From assembly GCA_017306015.1 (NCBI GenBank), contig JAFKJK010000007.1:558001-622000 (forward strand): a stretch of DNA of 64,000 bases, written 5' to 3'. Both the position numbers and the translations under genes were made by a program. The notes beneath the pieces were generated by a model. The model was not told the origin of the DNA and did not search any database. It worked only from the letters and a program-made list of their open reading frames with translations. Shown one piece after another: positions 44,900-53,191 of the stretch (position 1 is the stretch's first letter; each line of letters opens with the position of its first letter). The stretch comes from Propionibacteriaceae bacterium. GTDB taxonomy: Bacteria > Actinomycetota > Actinomycetes > Propionibacteriales > Propionibacteriaceae.

Positions 44900-46389
44900 C
44901 CCCGCTCCACGCCGGGCAGGTCGGTGGTCGCCGGACCCTCGAGCACGCGGCCGTCCGCCGTGAACCGGGAGCCGTGCAGCGGACAGTCCCAGCTGCGTTC
45001 CGCCTCGTTCCAGGTCACCACGCCGCCCAGGTGCGTGCAGACGGCCGACACCGCGCACGTCCGTCCTTCCACCGTCGACACCGCGACCGGACGGAGCCCA
45101 CGCCGTCCGACCACACCCTGGCCCTCCGCGGGCGGATCCGCCACGCTCCTGACCTCGCCGCCGAACCACCCGCGGACCGCCTCGATCCCCACGCCGCCGG
45201 TGAGCCGCGCCGCCGTCGGCCAACCGGTGACATCGGTCGCCGAGCCCAGCACGGACGCCCAGCCGGGGTGCGACCCGCCGTCCAGCTGCGCGAGCAGGCG
45301 CAGGCCCGCCGCGACCGCGTTCGTCATCCCCCACTTGTGGTATCCGGTGGCGACGAAGACCCGGCCATGGGTCCAGGGCAGCCCGCCGACCAGGGGCAGC
45401 CCGGCCGCAGGGGCGTAGTCCTGGGCGGACCAGCGGTGAGTCACCTCGGCCCCGGGGAACCAGCGACGCGTCCAGTCGTCCAGGTCGTCGACACGGTGGC
45501 GGGTATCCGCGGCTCGTCCGACCACGTGCCCGTTGCCGCCGACCAGGAGCACGTCACCGTCGCCGGTGACGGCGGGGGTGGTGCGCAACGACCGGGTCGG
45601 CTGGTCGATCGACAGGTACATGCCCTGAGGCAGCTCGCCCGGAACCTCGGCGGCCAGGGCGTAGGAACGCTGCGGTTCGAGCACCGCGAAGTGGCCGCCG
45701 CGGTCGGCCACCGGTGTTCCGGTCGCGAGCACGACCTGGTCGGCCATCAGGTCGCCTCCCGACGTGTGCAGCGCCACCCGGGCGCCGACCCTGAGCCGGC
45801 GCAGCCGGCAGCCGAGGTGGAGGACGCCACCGCAGGAGGTGAACTCGGCCAGCAGCGCGTCCAGCGCCATCGTCGGGTGGAACTGAAGCTGGTCGTCGAG
45901 CCGGATCGCACCGGCAACCGGGAAGGGCAAGCCGGTCGCGTCGTCGCGGACCACGGGAAGCCCGGCCTCGACCGCAGCGGCACGTTCGCCTTCCAGGCGC
46001 CCGATCCCGTCCCGGTCAGTGGCGTAGGTCCAGGCCGTCCGACGCTGGTACGGCACGCCGTGCGTCGCCAGGAAGCCGGCCAGCCAGTCCTGGCCGGCCC
46101 GGTTCGCGTCCGCGTAGGCGCGCAGTACCTCTGCTGAGTGTCGCCGGCGGATCCCGGAGAACAGGGCGCCCTGCAGCAGGCTGGCCTTGGCCGTCGTGTT
46201 GCCGGTCGCGACCGCCCCGACACCGCGGGCCTCGAGCAGGGCGACCCTCCGTCCGGACCGGGCCAGGAGCGCCGCTGTCACCACGCCGGTCAACCCGGCT
46301 CCCACGACCACGACATCAGCCGATTCGCCTGCCGACAGCGGGGTGCCCGTCGCGTCGATGGGACGCGTGGCAAGCCAGAACGATGTCAT
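44896..46389 (-). CDS. FAD-dependent oxidoreductase with C-terminal Rieske domain
   Basis: 497 residues. The N-terminal DAO-type FAD domain has VVVGAGLTGVVTAALLARSG and GNTTAKASLLQGALFS. The C-terminal Rieske 2Fe-2S domain has CTHLGGVVTWN and DCPLHGSRF (C-x-H and C-x2-H ligands). Such proteins oxidise amines or other small substrates and pass electrons through the Rieske centre; the substrate is unknown. The stop (CTA read on the minus strand) shares CTAG with the SDR stop. A stress-type promoter lies 36 bp upstream. Confidence 0.9.
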   Translation of the reverse strand: MTSFWLATRPIDATGTPLSAGESADVVVVGAGLTGVVTAALLARSGRRVALLEARGVGAVATGNTTAKASLLQGALFSGIRRRHSAEVLRAYADANRAGQDWLAGFLATHGVPYQRRTAWTYATDRDGIGRLEGERAAAVEAGLPVVRDDATGLPFPVAGAIRLDDQLQFHPTMALDALLAEFTSCGGVLHLGCRLRRLRVGARVALHTSGGDLMADQVVLATGTPVADRGGHFAVLEPQRSYALAAEVPGELPQGMYLSIDQPTRSLRTTPAVTGDGDVLLVGGNGHVVGRAADTRHRVDDLDDWTRRWFPGAEVTHRWSAQDYAPAAGLPLVGGLPWTHGRVFVATGYHKWGMTNAVAAGLRLLAQLDGGSHPGWASVLGSATDVTGWPTAARLTGGVGIEAVRGWFGGEVRSVADPPAEGQGVVGRRGLRPVAVSTVEGRTCAVSAVCTHLGGVVTWNEAERSWDCPLHGSRFTADGRVLEGPATTDLPGVERG

Positions 46390-46424
46390 CTCGAGCCTCC
46401 GGATGGGCGATCGGTGCCGACCCA

Positions 46425-46451
46425 GTACCCAGGGACGTGACCACCGAGACC
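46425..46451 (-). promoter_or_regulatory. SigB/SigF-type promoter of the FAD/Rieske gene
   Basis: Minus strand: GGTCT (46451-46447), 16-bp spacer, GGGTAC (46430-46425). Four of five -35 bases and all -10 bases match the stress consensus. The rest of the 330-bp divergent interval 46390-46719 shows no gene and no other signal I can support. Confidence 0.6.
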
Positions 46452-46719
46452 GATACGTTCCGGCCTCGCAGGGTAAGCACCCAATTGCCTCGGGGAGACG
46501 CCTCCTGGCTGCCCGGGCAGCCAGCGGGCGAGGTGCGCCGGTTGAAACCACAGCCGGCGCACCGCTCCGGGCGCGTCCCGCGGGGCGGGGACGCGGCTCC
46601 ACAGAAGTGCTGCACCCACCCATGCGCGCCATCAGCAGAGGTTCTATCGTGGTCGCACGAACTCCCGTGAACCAGTGGGATCCACCAAGCCCCCGGGCCC
46701 GACCCCGAATGGAGCGTCC

Positions 46720-49700
46720 ATGCCACTGCCCCCCGCCTCGGGCGACCCCGCGTCGTCGTCGCGTCGGGATCCGTCCACGCCGTGGTGGGCCGGGCTGGAG
46801 CGTCGGGGGGAGATGGGTCGCCGGTTCGTCGAGTTCGACTGGGCGGGCACCGAACTGGGACCGCTGGACGCCTGGCCGCTTGAGCTCCGGGTCGCGGTCG
46901 ACCTGTGTCTGGGCACGCTCTTCCCGACCTCGCTGCGGGTGGGAGACACCCTCCGGATGGTCTACAACGACGCCTGCCGCGAGGTCTACGGCGAGGCCCG
47001 CTTCCAGGACGCGCTCGGCCAGCCCGCCGCGGACGTGTGGCCGGAGACCACCGCGCAGGTCGGGGACCTGATCGCGACGGTCAAGGAGACCGGCCGGCCC
47101 TACTTCTTCTCCGACCGGCCGCTCTACCTCAACCGGGTCGTCGACTCCGAGGAGTGCTACTTCACCCTCTGTTTCAGCGCGCTCGACGCCGAGGACGGCT
47201 CCGTCCTGGCCGTCGTGGCGACGTTCGTCGAGACGACGAGACAGGTCCTCGCCGAGCGTCGGCTCAGCACCCTGGCCCGCGTCGGACGGGCGGTCTCCCA
47301 GTCCGGGACGGAAGCCGAGCTCGCCCGGGCAGCCCTGCCCGTCCTGGCCGAGAACGCAGCCGACCATCCCTCCGGTGCGCTCTACCGGGCACCCAGGGCG
47401 TCGGCCGCCCGGGCGGCGCCGTTGGCCGAGTTCGGCCGGGTCGAGGACGCTGCCGCCGTCCTCACGCTCGTCGAACACTGCCGCTCGGCGGCCGCCGTCC
47501 AGCATGACGGCACGCTGCACGCCTTCCCGATCATCGCGCCGGAGCAGGAGTCGCCGAGCCACGTCCTGGTCCTGCGCCACAACGACGCCCGACCCTGGGA
47601 CGCCGAACTGGACACGTACTTCGGCCTCCTCGCCACCACCATCGGCGCCGCACTCATCGACCAGGGCGAGCTGTGGGCCGAACGGCGGCAGGTGGCCCGC
47701 GCGGCAGCGCTCGACGCAGCCAAGTCCGCGTTCTTCGCCGGCGTGAACCACGAGCTGCGGACTCCGCTGTCCCTGATCTCGGCACCCGTCGAGGCCCTGT
47801 CCGAGCGCCGCGGCGAATTGCCGCCCGACGTCGTGCGGCACGTTGACCTCGTCCGGTCCAATGCCGCCCGACTCGCCCGGATGGTCGACGCGATGCTGGA
47901 CTTCAGCCGGATGGAGGCCGGCAGGCTGCTTCCCGACCTCGACTCGGTCACCGTCTCCGAGCAGATCCGCACCCTGGCGACCGCGTTCGCGCCGGCCGTC
48001 GAGCAGGCCGGGCTCCGCTTCGTCGTCGACGTGCCGGAACTGTCGCGGGCAGCCCTGGTCGATGCCGACTTCCTGGAACGGATCGTGCTGAACCTGCTCT
48101 CCAACGCGGTGAAGTTCACCGCCACCGGCACCGTCGAGCTGAGGCTGGTGGAGGACGGGGATCGCTACCAGATCGCGGTGACCGACACCGGACCGGGGAT
48201 CGACGCCGAGGACCACGAGCGGATCTTCTCCCGGTTCGAGCGGATCGCGCCGCCGGCCGGCGCGCGAGCCCCCTGGGGTGCCGGGATCGGCCTGGCGATG
48301 GTCCGGCAGCTCACCGGGCTGCTGGGGGGAACGGTGACCCTGCGCTCGGCGCCGGGAGAGGGCAGCACGTTCACCGTCCGGCTGCCCTTCGTCCCGCCGC
48401 TCGACCCGGGGACGCGCGGCCAGTCGGTGACGCCCCGCCGGGTCGAGTCGTTCCTGGCCGAACTGGAGCGCCCGGCGGAGCCTGCGACCGGAGAGGACGA
48501 CGGACGCCCGCGGCTGCTGATCGTCGAGGACGACGGCCAGATGGCGTCCTTCCTCGCCGATTCGCTCGCCGACTCCTACCGGGTCGAGATCGCCACCGAC
48601 GGCGAGTCCGGCCTGGCCGTGTTGCGGGAACGCCGGCCCGACATCGTGCTCTCCGACGTGGCGATGCCCGGAATGGACGGCGTGGAACTCGTCCGTCGGG
48701 TACGCGCCGACCCGGCGCTGCGCGACCTGCCCGTCCTGCTGCTCTCAGCCCACTCGGACGACCACTCCTCGGCCAGCGGCCTCGACAGCGGTGCCGACGA
48801 CTACATCGGCAAGCCGTTCACGATCGTCGACGTGCGGGCCCGGCTGGCCGCGCACCTCAGCCGCGCCCGGGAGCGCAGCCTGGACGCCGACTGGCGACGT
48901 GCGGCGCTGAGCGGCATCCGGGACGGTGTCCTGGTGCTGGATTCCGACGGCCTGGTCATCGAGATGAACCAGGCATTCACCGACCTCGTCGGGTACAGCA
49001 TGGACGACGGCCCGCTGCGTCCGCCGTATCCGTGGTGGCCGACCGAGCAGGAGGATCCCGAGGCGCTCGCCGAGTTGCGGCGGGCTCTCGCCGAGCTTGC
49101 CGACGGCGTCCAGGGCTCGGGTGAGTTCCGGATCTACCGCCGCGACCGGCGTCCGCTGTGGGTGTGGATCGGGGGCGGCCGCGTTCGCCATCAGCAGAGC
49201 GGGCTGACCGCGGCCGTCCGTACCGTCCGGGCCATCGACCGGGAACGTGCCGCCCGCGAGCGCCGCCTGGCCGCGGCCCAGGTCAGCGCCGATTTCAGTT
49301 CAGCCGACGATCTCGACACCCTGCTGGGTGCGGCCGAGCACGGCTTCAGCGTGCTCTTCGACGGCGGGAGCACCGTCCGGCTGAAGCTGAACGGCAAGGA
49401 ACTCCTGATCAGCGGCGGGTTGCAGGTGACCGCCGAGAACCTGCCCGAGCAGGTCAGCACGGGGCTGGCCGGTGAGCCGAGCGCGGACGCGACCAGCCTG
49501 CGCCCCGGGATCCTGCTGGTGCCGCGCAGCGCCGAGACCGACTGCCGCGCGTGGATCCAGTTCCCGTCGCCGCGCCGGATCTGGCCGGACGAGATGATCG
49601 TCGCCGACCTCCTCGCGCAGGCTTTCGCCCTGGCGGTGGACCGGGTGGTCGCGGCGGAGACCGCGGCCGACCGGGAGACGAACCTCGAGCACGCGGTGGA

Positions 49701-49869
49701 GAGCCAGCGGCTGGTCGGCCAGGCCGTCGGCATCCTGATCGAACGCCACCGGATCTCGCCGAACGAGGCCTTCCAACTCCTGCGCAGCGCCAGCCAGAAC
49801 CGAAACCTCAAGCTGCGCGAGGTGGCCAGCCGGGTGATCGAGACCGGCCTGGAACCGGACGACGCCTGA
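46720..49869 (+). CDS. Hybrid histidine kinase: PAS - HisKA/HATPase - receiver - PAS - ANTAR
   Basis: 1049 residues from ATG 46720 (GGAG upstream; GTG 46675 is possible). Residues 35-175 are PAS-like (GTELGPLDAWPLELRVAVDL). Residues 185-315 are probably a GAF-type region. HisKA has phosphoacceptor H344 (FFAGVNHELRTPLS), and HATPase has N-box LLSNAVKF and G boxes DTGPGID and GAGIGLAM. The receiver (598-712) has D646 and K698. A second PAS spans about 728-840 and an unassigned alpha/beta region 855-985. The ANTAR RNA-binding domain is at 992-1045 (LVGQAVGILIERHRISPNEA, FQLLRSASQNRNLKLREVA). ANTAR domains cause transcription antitermination. Their fusion to a complete hybrid kinase is unusual. 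No membrane helix is visible, so it is cytoplasmic. Confidence 0.92.
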   Translation: MPLPPASGDPASSSRRDPSTPWWAGLERRGEMGRRFVEFDWAGTELGPLDAWPLELRVAVDLCLGTLFPTSLRVGDTLRMVYNDACREVYGEARFQDALGQPAADVWPETTAQVGDLIATVKETGRPYFFSDRPLYLNRVVDSEECYFTLCFSALDAEDGSVLAVVATFVETTRQVLAERRLSTLARVGRAVSQSGTEAELARAALPVLAENAADHPSGALYRAPRASAARAAPLAEFGRVEDAAAVLTLVEHCRSAAAVQHDGTLHAFPIIAPEQESPSHVLVLRHNDARPWDAELDTYFGLLATTIGAALIDQGELWAERRQVARAAALDAAKSAFFAGVNHELRTPLSLISAPVEALSERRGELPPDVVRHVDLVRSNAARLARMVDAMLDFSRMEAGRLLPDLDSVTVSEQIRTLATAFAPAVEQAGLRFVVDVPELSRAALVDADFLERIVLNLLSNAVKFTATGTVELRLVEDGDRYQIAVTDTGPGIDAEDHERIFSRFERIAPPAGARAPWGAGIGLAMVRQLTGLLGGTVTLRSAPGEGSTFTVRLPFVPPLDPGTRGQSVTPRRVESFLAELERPAEPATGEDDGRPRLLIVEDDGQMASFLADSLADSYRVEIATDGESGLAVLRERRPDIVLSDVAMPGMDGVELVRRVRADPALRDLPVLLLSAHSDDHSSASGLDSGADDYIGKPFTIVDVRARLAAHLSRARERSLDADWRRAALSGIRDGVLVLDSDGLVIEMNQAFTDLVGYSMDDGPLRPPYPWWPTEQEDPEALAELRRALAELADGVQGSGEFRIYRRDRRPLWVWIGGGRVRHQQSGLTAAVRTVRAIDRERAARERRLAAAQVSADFSSADDLDTLLGAAEHGFSVLFDGGSTVRLKLNGKELLISGGLQVTAENLPEQVSTGLAGEPSADATSLRPGILLVPRSAETDCRAWIQFPSPRRIWPDEMIVADLLAQAFALAVDRVVAAETAADRETNLEHAVESQRLVGQAVGILIERHRISPNEAFQLLRSASQNRNLKLREVASRVIETGLEPDDA

Positions 49870-49952
49870 GCGGCCACCGGCCCTGAGTACCACCGGCGCC
49901 GGCCGCCGGTGCCGCTCCCGGCATCCCGGCGGCCGACGGCTCGGGTAGGGCG

Positions 49953-50114
49953 TCAGCTCCCGGTGTTGCCCACGAAGCTCGCCGGGTCGTTCACGAACTG
50001 GTCGCGGCAGCCTTCCGAGCAGAAGTGGTAGGTCTGGTCGTCGTAGGTCGCCGAAGGCGCGGACTGCGGATCAACCGCCATCCCGCACACCGGGCACTGG
50101 TTCTCGCTGGGCAT
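49953..50114 (-). CDS. YHS-domain metal-binding small protein
   Basis: 53 residues: CPVCGMAVDPQSAPSATYDD, then YHFCSEGCRDQFVNDPASFV. This is a YHS/TRASH-type domain with four cysteines, found alone or in copper ATPases, likely binding metal. AAAGGAAC ribosome site and a strong stress-type promoter upstream. Confidence 0.9.
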   Translation of the reverse strand: MPSENQCPVCGMAVDPQSAPSATYDDQTYHFCSEGCRDQFVNDPASFVGNTGS

Positions 50115-50144
50115 GGTTCGTTCCTTTCGTCGCGTCCCGTCCGA

Positions 50145-50171
50145 GTACCCGGGGCCGGCACGGCCGAAACC
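50145..50171 (-). promoter_or_regulatory. SigB/SigF-type promoter of the YHS gene
   Basis: Minus strand: GGTTT (50171-50167), 16-bp spacer, GGGTAC (50150-50145), 31 bp upstream of the ATG. Full consensus match. Confidence 0.75.
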
Positions 50172-50221
50172 GGGCCCCTCCCGAACCGGACGAACCGTCC
50201 CGCTGCGATCCGCTGGGCGGG

Positions 50222-51415
50222 CTACGGCAGGCGAAGCTCGAAGCCGCGCAGCCGGTAGCCCTCGATCAGGTTGTCCCAGTCGAGGTCCGGCTCGCGGACG
50301 ATCTCGGGTCGTAACGCCAGCAGGCGGGTCAGCAGGACGTCGGTCTCCAGGATCGCCAGCGGCTGGCCGGGGCACCGATGGGCACCGTCCCCGAAGCTGA
50401 GGACGGCGGCGTTGACGCCGCTGGGCAGCGGCCGTGCCGGGCACAGGTCGAGCGGCGCCTCGCCGACCGCGTCCGGATCGGTGTTCGCCTGCCGGACGCA
50501 GACGTCGATCAGGTCGCCCGGCGGGATCGTCCATGCGCCGTCCCGGTCGCTGACGGCGATCTCGGCGCCGGCCCGCCGGTAGAGGTGGCCGACGACCGGC
50601 TCCAGCCGGATGAGCTCGTTGAGGATGGCGAAGCGCTCCTCCTGGCCGGCGGCCAGATACCGATCCCGCAGGGTCGGCTCCCGCAGCAGGTGCCAGCACG
50701 CCATCGCGATGAACTCGCGGGTGGTCACCATGCCGGCGGTGCCGTAGGTGACGCACTCGACGAGGATGTCAGCATTGGTGTAGCCCTCGGCGATCAGGTG
50801 GCTGATCACATCCTGACCAGGGGTTCTGCGGCGACGCCGGATCGCCGGACGGACGTCGGCCAGGTAGAAGCGGACGATCGGGAGCAGGCCGTTCACGGCG
50901 GCCTGCGCCCACTGCCCGGGCGTCCGGCCGAGGTCGGGACGGGTGATGTCGAACGGCGGCTGGTTGAAGAAGCTGACCAGCCGCCGGGCCATTGCCGGCA
51001 CCGGCGAGTCGGTGAGCCCGACCACTTCGGCGGTGACCTCGACGGCGTAGTCGAGGGCGAGGTCGTCCAGCAGCAGCGCGCCGCGGTCAGTGGCCGCTGA
51101 CAGCAGGGTGCCGGCGGTCGTCTCCATCAAGGCCGTGTAGCGCTCGGCGACCACGGCAGGGGCGAAGAAGCGTCCGACCTTGCGCCGCTGCTCGTCGTGC
51201 AGCGGCCCGTCCGAGATCAGGATGGGGTGGTGCCTCAGGTAGCCCTTGGGGATCTTCTCCGCGGTGAACCCGGCCTGGGTGGTGCGATCCCGGGCACGCA
51301 GCACCTGGCGGGCGGCGACCAGCGACCGGATCCGCCAGGTGTGCCCGTCCCGCTCCACAGGAGGCCCGTCCGGCTCCCCCGGCTTCGCCGACAGGCGCCG
51401 GTCGACCTCGGCCAT
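50222..51415 (-). CDS. Cytochrome P450
   Basis: 397 residues from ATG 51415 (AAGGAGG upstream). The heme-thiolate motif is FGDGAHRCPGQPLA near residue 350. The K-helix ExxR is ELIRLEP. The I-helix segment TYGTAGMVTTREF has an atypical sequence in place of the usual (A/G)GxxT. It is a soluble bacterial P450 needing a ferredoxin partner, which is not encoded next to it. The substrate is unknown and a link to carotenoid tailoring is speculative. Confidence 0.93.
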   Translation of the reverse strand: MAEVDRRLSAKPGEPDGPPVERDGHTWRIRSLVAARQVLRARDRTTQAGFTAEKIPKGYLRHHPILISDGPLHDEQRRKVGRFFAPAVVAERYTALMETTAGTLLSAATDRGALLLDDLALDYAVEVTAEVVGLTDSPVPAMARRLVSFFNQPPFDITRPDLGRTPGQWAQAAVNGLLPIVRFYLADVRPAIRRRRRTPGQDVISHLIAEGYTNADILVECVTYGTAGMVTTREFIAMACWHLLREPTLRDRYLAAGQEERFAILNELIRLEPVVGHLYRRAGAEIAVSDRDGAWTIPPGDLIDVCVRQANTDPDAVGEAPLDLCPARPLPSGVNAAVLSFGDGAHRCPGQPLAILETDVLLTRLLALRPEIVREPDLDWDNLIEGYRLRGFELRLP

Positions 51416-51529
51416 CGTCCTCCTTCGCTCGTTCGTCACAGGGTAGGAGCGCTCCCGCGAGCGGGAAAGGGCGGCGCACAGCGGTGAGCGTCCCGCGGGA
51501 CGGGTAGTGCTGACGTGCTGAGCGCGTCC

Positions 51530-52009
51530 TCAGCGGTAGGTGAGCTCCATGGGGAGATGGTCGTCGCTACTCGGCACGAAGCCGAGCGACGCGTAGAGCG
51601 GCTTCCCCGCCTCGCTGGACAGCAGTTCGAGTCGTGCCAGGCCGAGCTGCCGTCCGAGCGCGATGACCTCTCCGAGCAGCGCCGTGGCCAGGCCGCGGCG
51701 CCGGTGGGCCGGCCGGGTCCAGACGTTGAGGACGGTGCCGACGCGGCCGTTGGGGAACCGGGGGTTGGCCGGGTACTCGTTCACCACGAGCACGGCGATC
51801 CCGGCGGGCAACCCGTCCACGAAGGCCAGCTCCGCGAAGTACCGCTCGCCGAGGTTCGCCGGGATCCACGTCCGCAGCTGGGACGTGATCGCCACCTCCT
51901 CGTCGTCGGCCAGCTCGGCGAGGTCCGCCCGGATGTACTCCACCCGCAACTGGACGAGCAGGTCGAGATCGGCAGCAGTCGCCTGGCGGATCTCGACCGA
52001 ACCGCTCAC
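51530..52009 (-). CDS. GNAT-family N-acetyltransferase
   Basis: 159 residues from GTG 52009. GNAT strand/loop TVLNVWTRPAHRRRGLATALL (split: TVLNVWTRPAHRR, RGLATALL) gives the acetyl-CoA-binding R-x-x-G-x-A pattern, and LGFVPSSDDHLPMEL is near the C-terminus. The acceptor is unknown. It starts 20 bp after the aldo/keto reductase stop, probably in one operon. A CGTCCCGCGGGACG palindrome (51489-51502) past the stop may terminate it. Confidence 0.88.
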   Translation of the reverse strand: MSGSVEIRQATAADLDLLVQLRVEYIRADLAELADDEEVAITSQLRTWIPANLGERYFAELAFVDGLPAGIAVLVVNEYPANPRFPNGRVGTVLNVWTRPAHRRRGLATALLGEVIALGRQLGLARLELLSSEAGKPLYASLGFVPSSDDHLPMELTYR

Positions 52010-52029
52010 CCGGACACCCCCGGACGCCG

Positions 52030-52962
52030 TCAGGGCACCAGGTAGCCGGCGGCCCGGTAGAGCTCGTACCACTCCGGACGCGTGAGCACGACGTCCGCAC
52101 CCTTCGCCGCCGCGGTGACCCGCTCGGGTGTCGTGGTGCCGAGGACGACCTGCATGCGCGCCGGGTGTCGGGTGATCCACGCGGTCGCGATGGCCTCCGC
52201 TTCGACCTCGTACTTCGCGGCGAGCCGGTCGATCACCTCGTTCAGCTCCGGGTAGTCGGGGTTGCCGAGGAACACACCGGTGAAGAAGCCGGCCTGGAAC
52301 GGCGACCACGCCTGGACGGTGATGTCGTGCAGGCGGCAGTAGTCGAGGACGCCGAGGTCGCGGCTGAGCGACTGGTCGAGGGCGGCCATGTTCATCGCGA
52401 CCCCCTGGGCGATGATCGGCGCATGGGTGATCGACAGCTGCACCTGGTTGGCGACCAGCGGCTGGCGGACGTGGCGCTTGAGCAGTTCGATCTGGCCCGG
52501 CGTGTGGTTGGACACCCCGAAGGCCCGCACCTTGCCGGCGGCTTCGAGCTCGTCGAACGCCTTCGCGACCTCCTCCGGCTCGACCAGGGCGTCGGGACGA
52601 TGCAGCAGCAGGATGTCGATGTAGTCGGTGGCCAGCGCCTTCAGCGAGCCCTCGACGGCTTCCACGATGTGGTCGTGGGAGAAGTCGAAGTACGGTCCGG
52701 ACGGCACGATGCCGGCCTTGGTCTGCAGCGTGATCTCCGACCGCTGGGACGGGCTGAGGTTCAGCGCCTCGGCGAACCGACGCTCGCAGCCGTGGATGTC
52801 GGAGCCGTAGATGTCGGCATGGTCGAAGAAGTCGATGCCGGCAGCCAGGGACGCATCGAACAGCGCCCGCACGTCCGCGTCCGACTTCTCCTGGATGCGC
52901 ATCACGCCCGTGACGACCGCGGGCACGGTGATGTCCGTGCCGGTCAGGGTGAAGGTCTTCAT
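52030..52962 (-). CDS. Aldo/keto reductase (YdhF-like)
   Basis: 310 residues. AKR features are FFDHADIYG (catalytic Asp and Tyr), the lysine in LQTKAG, and the histidine in ILLLHRPDAL, with the C-terminal NADPH site LGTTTPERV. It reduces carbonyls with NADPH; the substrate is unknown. It is divergent from the sugar ABC operon across a 229-bp region, so it may belong to that locus. Confidence 0.93.
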   Translation of the reverse strand: MKTFTLTGTDITVPAVVTGVMRIQEKSDADVRALFDASLAAGIDFFDHADIYGSDIHGCERRFAEALNLSPSQRSEITLQTKAGIVPSGPYFDFSHDHIVEAVEGSLKALATDYIDILLLHRPDALVEPEEVAKAFDELEAAGKVRAFGVSNHTPGQIELLKRHVRQPLVANQVQLSITHAPIIAQGVAMNMAALDQSLSRDLGVLDYCRLHDITVQAWSPFQAGFFTGVFLGNPDYPELNEVIDRLAAKYEVEAEAIATAWITRHPARMQVVLGTTTPERVTAAAKGADVVLTRPEWYELYRAAGYLVP

Positions 52963-53052
52963 GTCAGGTTCCTCTCTCGGGCCGCCGCAACGAGGCTCAA
53001 CGCGATCCGGCCCGACCTCAACCTATCGGCTGTCATGGACACTCGACGTTCT

Positions 53053-53065
53053 GAAATGAAATTTC
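53053..53065 (+). promoter_or_regulatory. Palindrome upstream of the ABC operon, candidate RpiR operator
   Basis: GAAAT-GAA-ATTTC, perfect 5-bp arms, unusually AT-rich for this genome. It lies 127 bp before the binding-protein gene and near the divergent aldo/keto reductase. RpiR-family regulators often bind GAAAT/ATTTC palindromes. A second inverted repeat (TGTGCGG / CCGCACA) follows at about 53101-53123. Confidence 0.5.
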
Positions 53066-53191
53066 TTGCCATCGTCCGATCCGCGAGCTATGGTTTCGCC
53101 TGTGCGGTGCGAGGCCGCACACACTGAGTGGGTTTCGCCGGCGAACCGCGCTGCGGATCCAGTCAGCCACGACGCTGAAAGGCAGGTTCAG

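Noticed and set aside
46450-46476. SigB-type promoter for the kinase (GGGTAA at 46471)
   Set aside because: No GGTTT-like -35 at the right distance.
46390-48216. N-terminal extension of the FAD/Rieske gene to 48216 (total 1106 codons)
   Set aside because: The extension is antisense to the histidine kinase gene. The ATG at 46389 fits the FAD motif and lies downstream of a plausible promoter.
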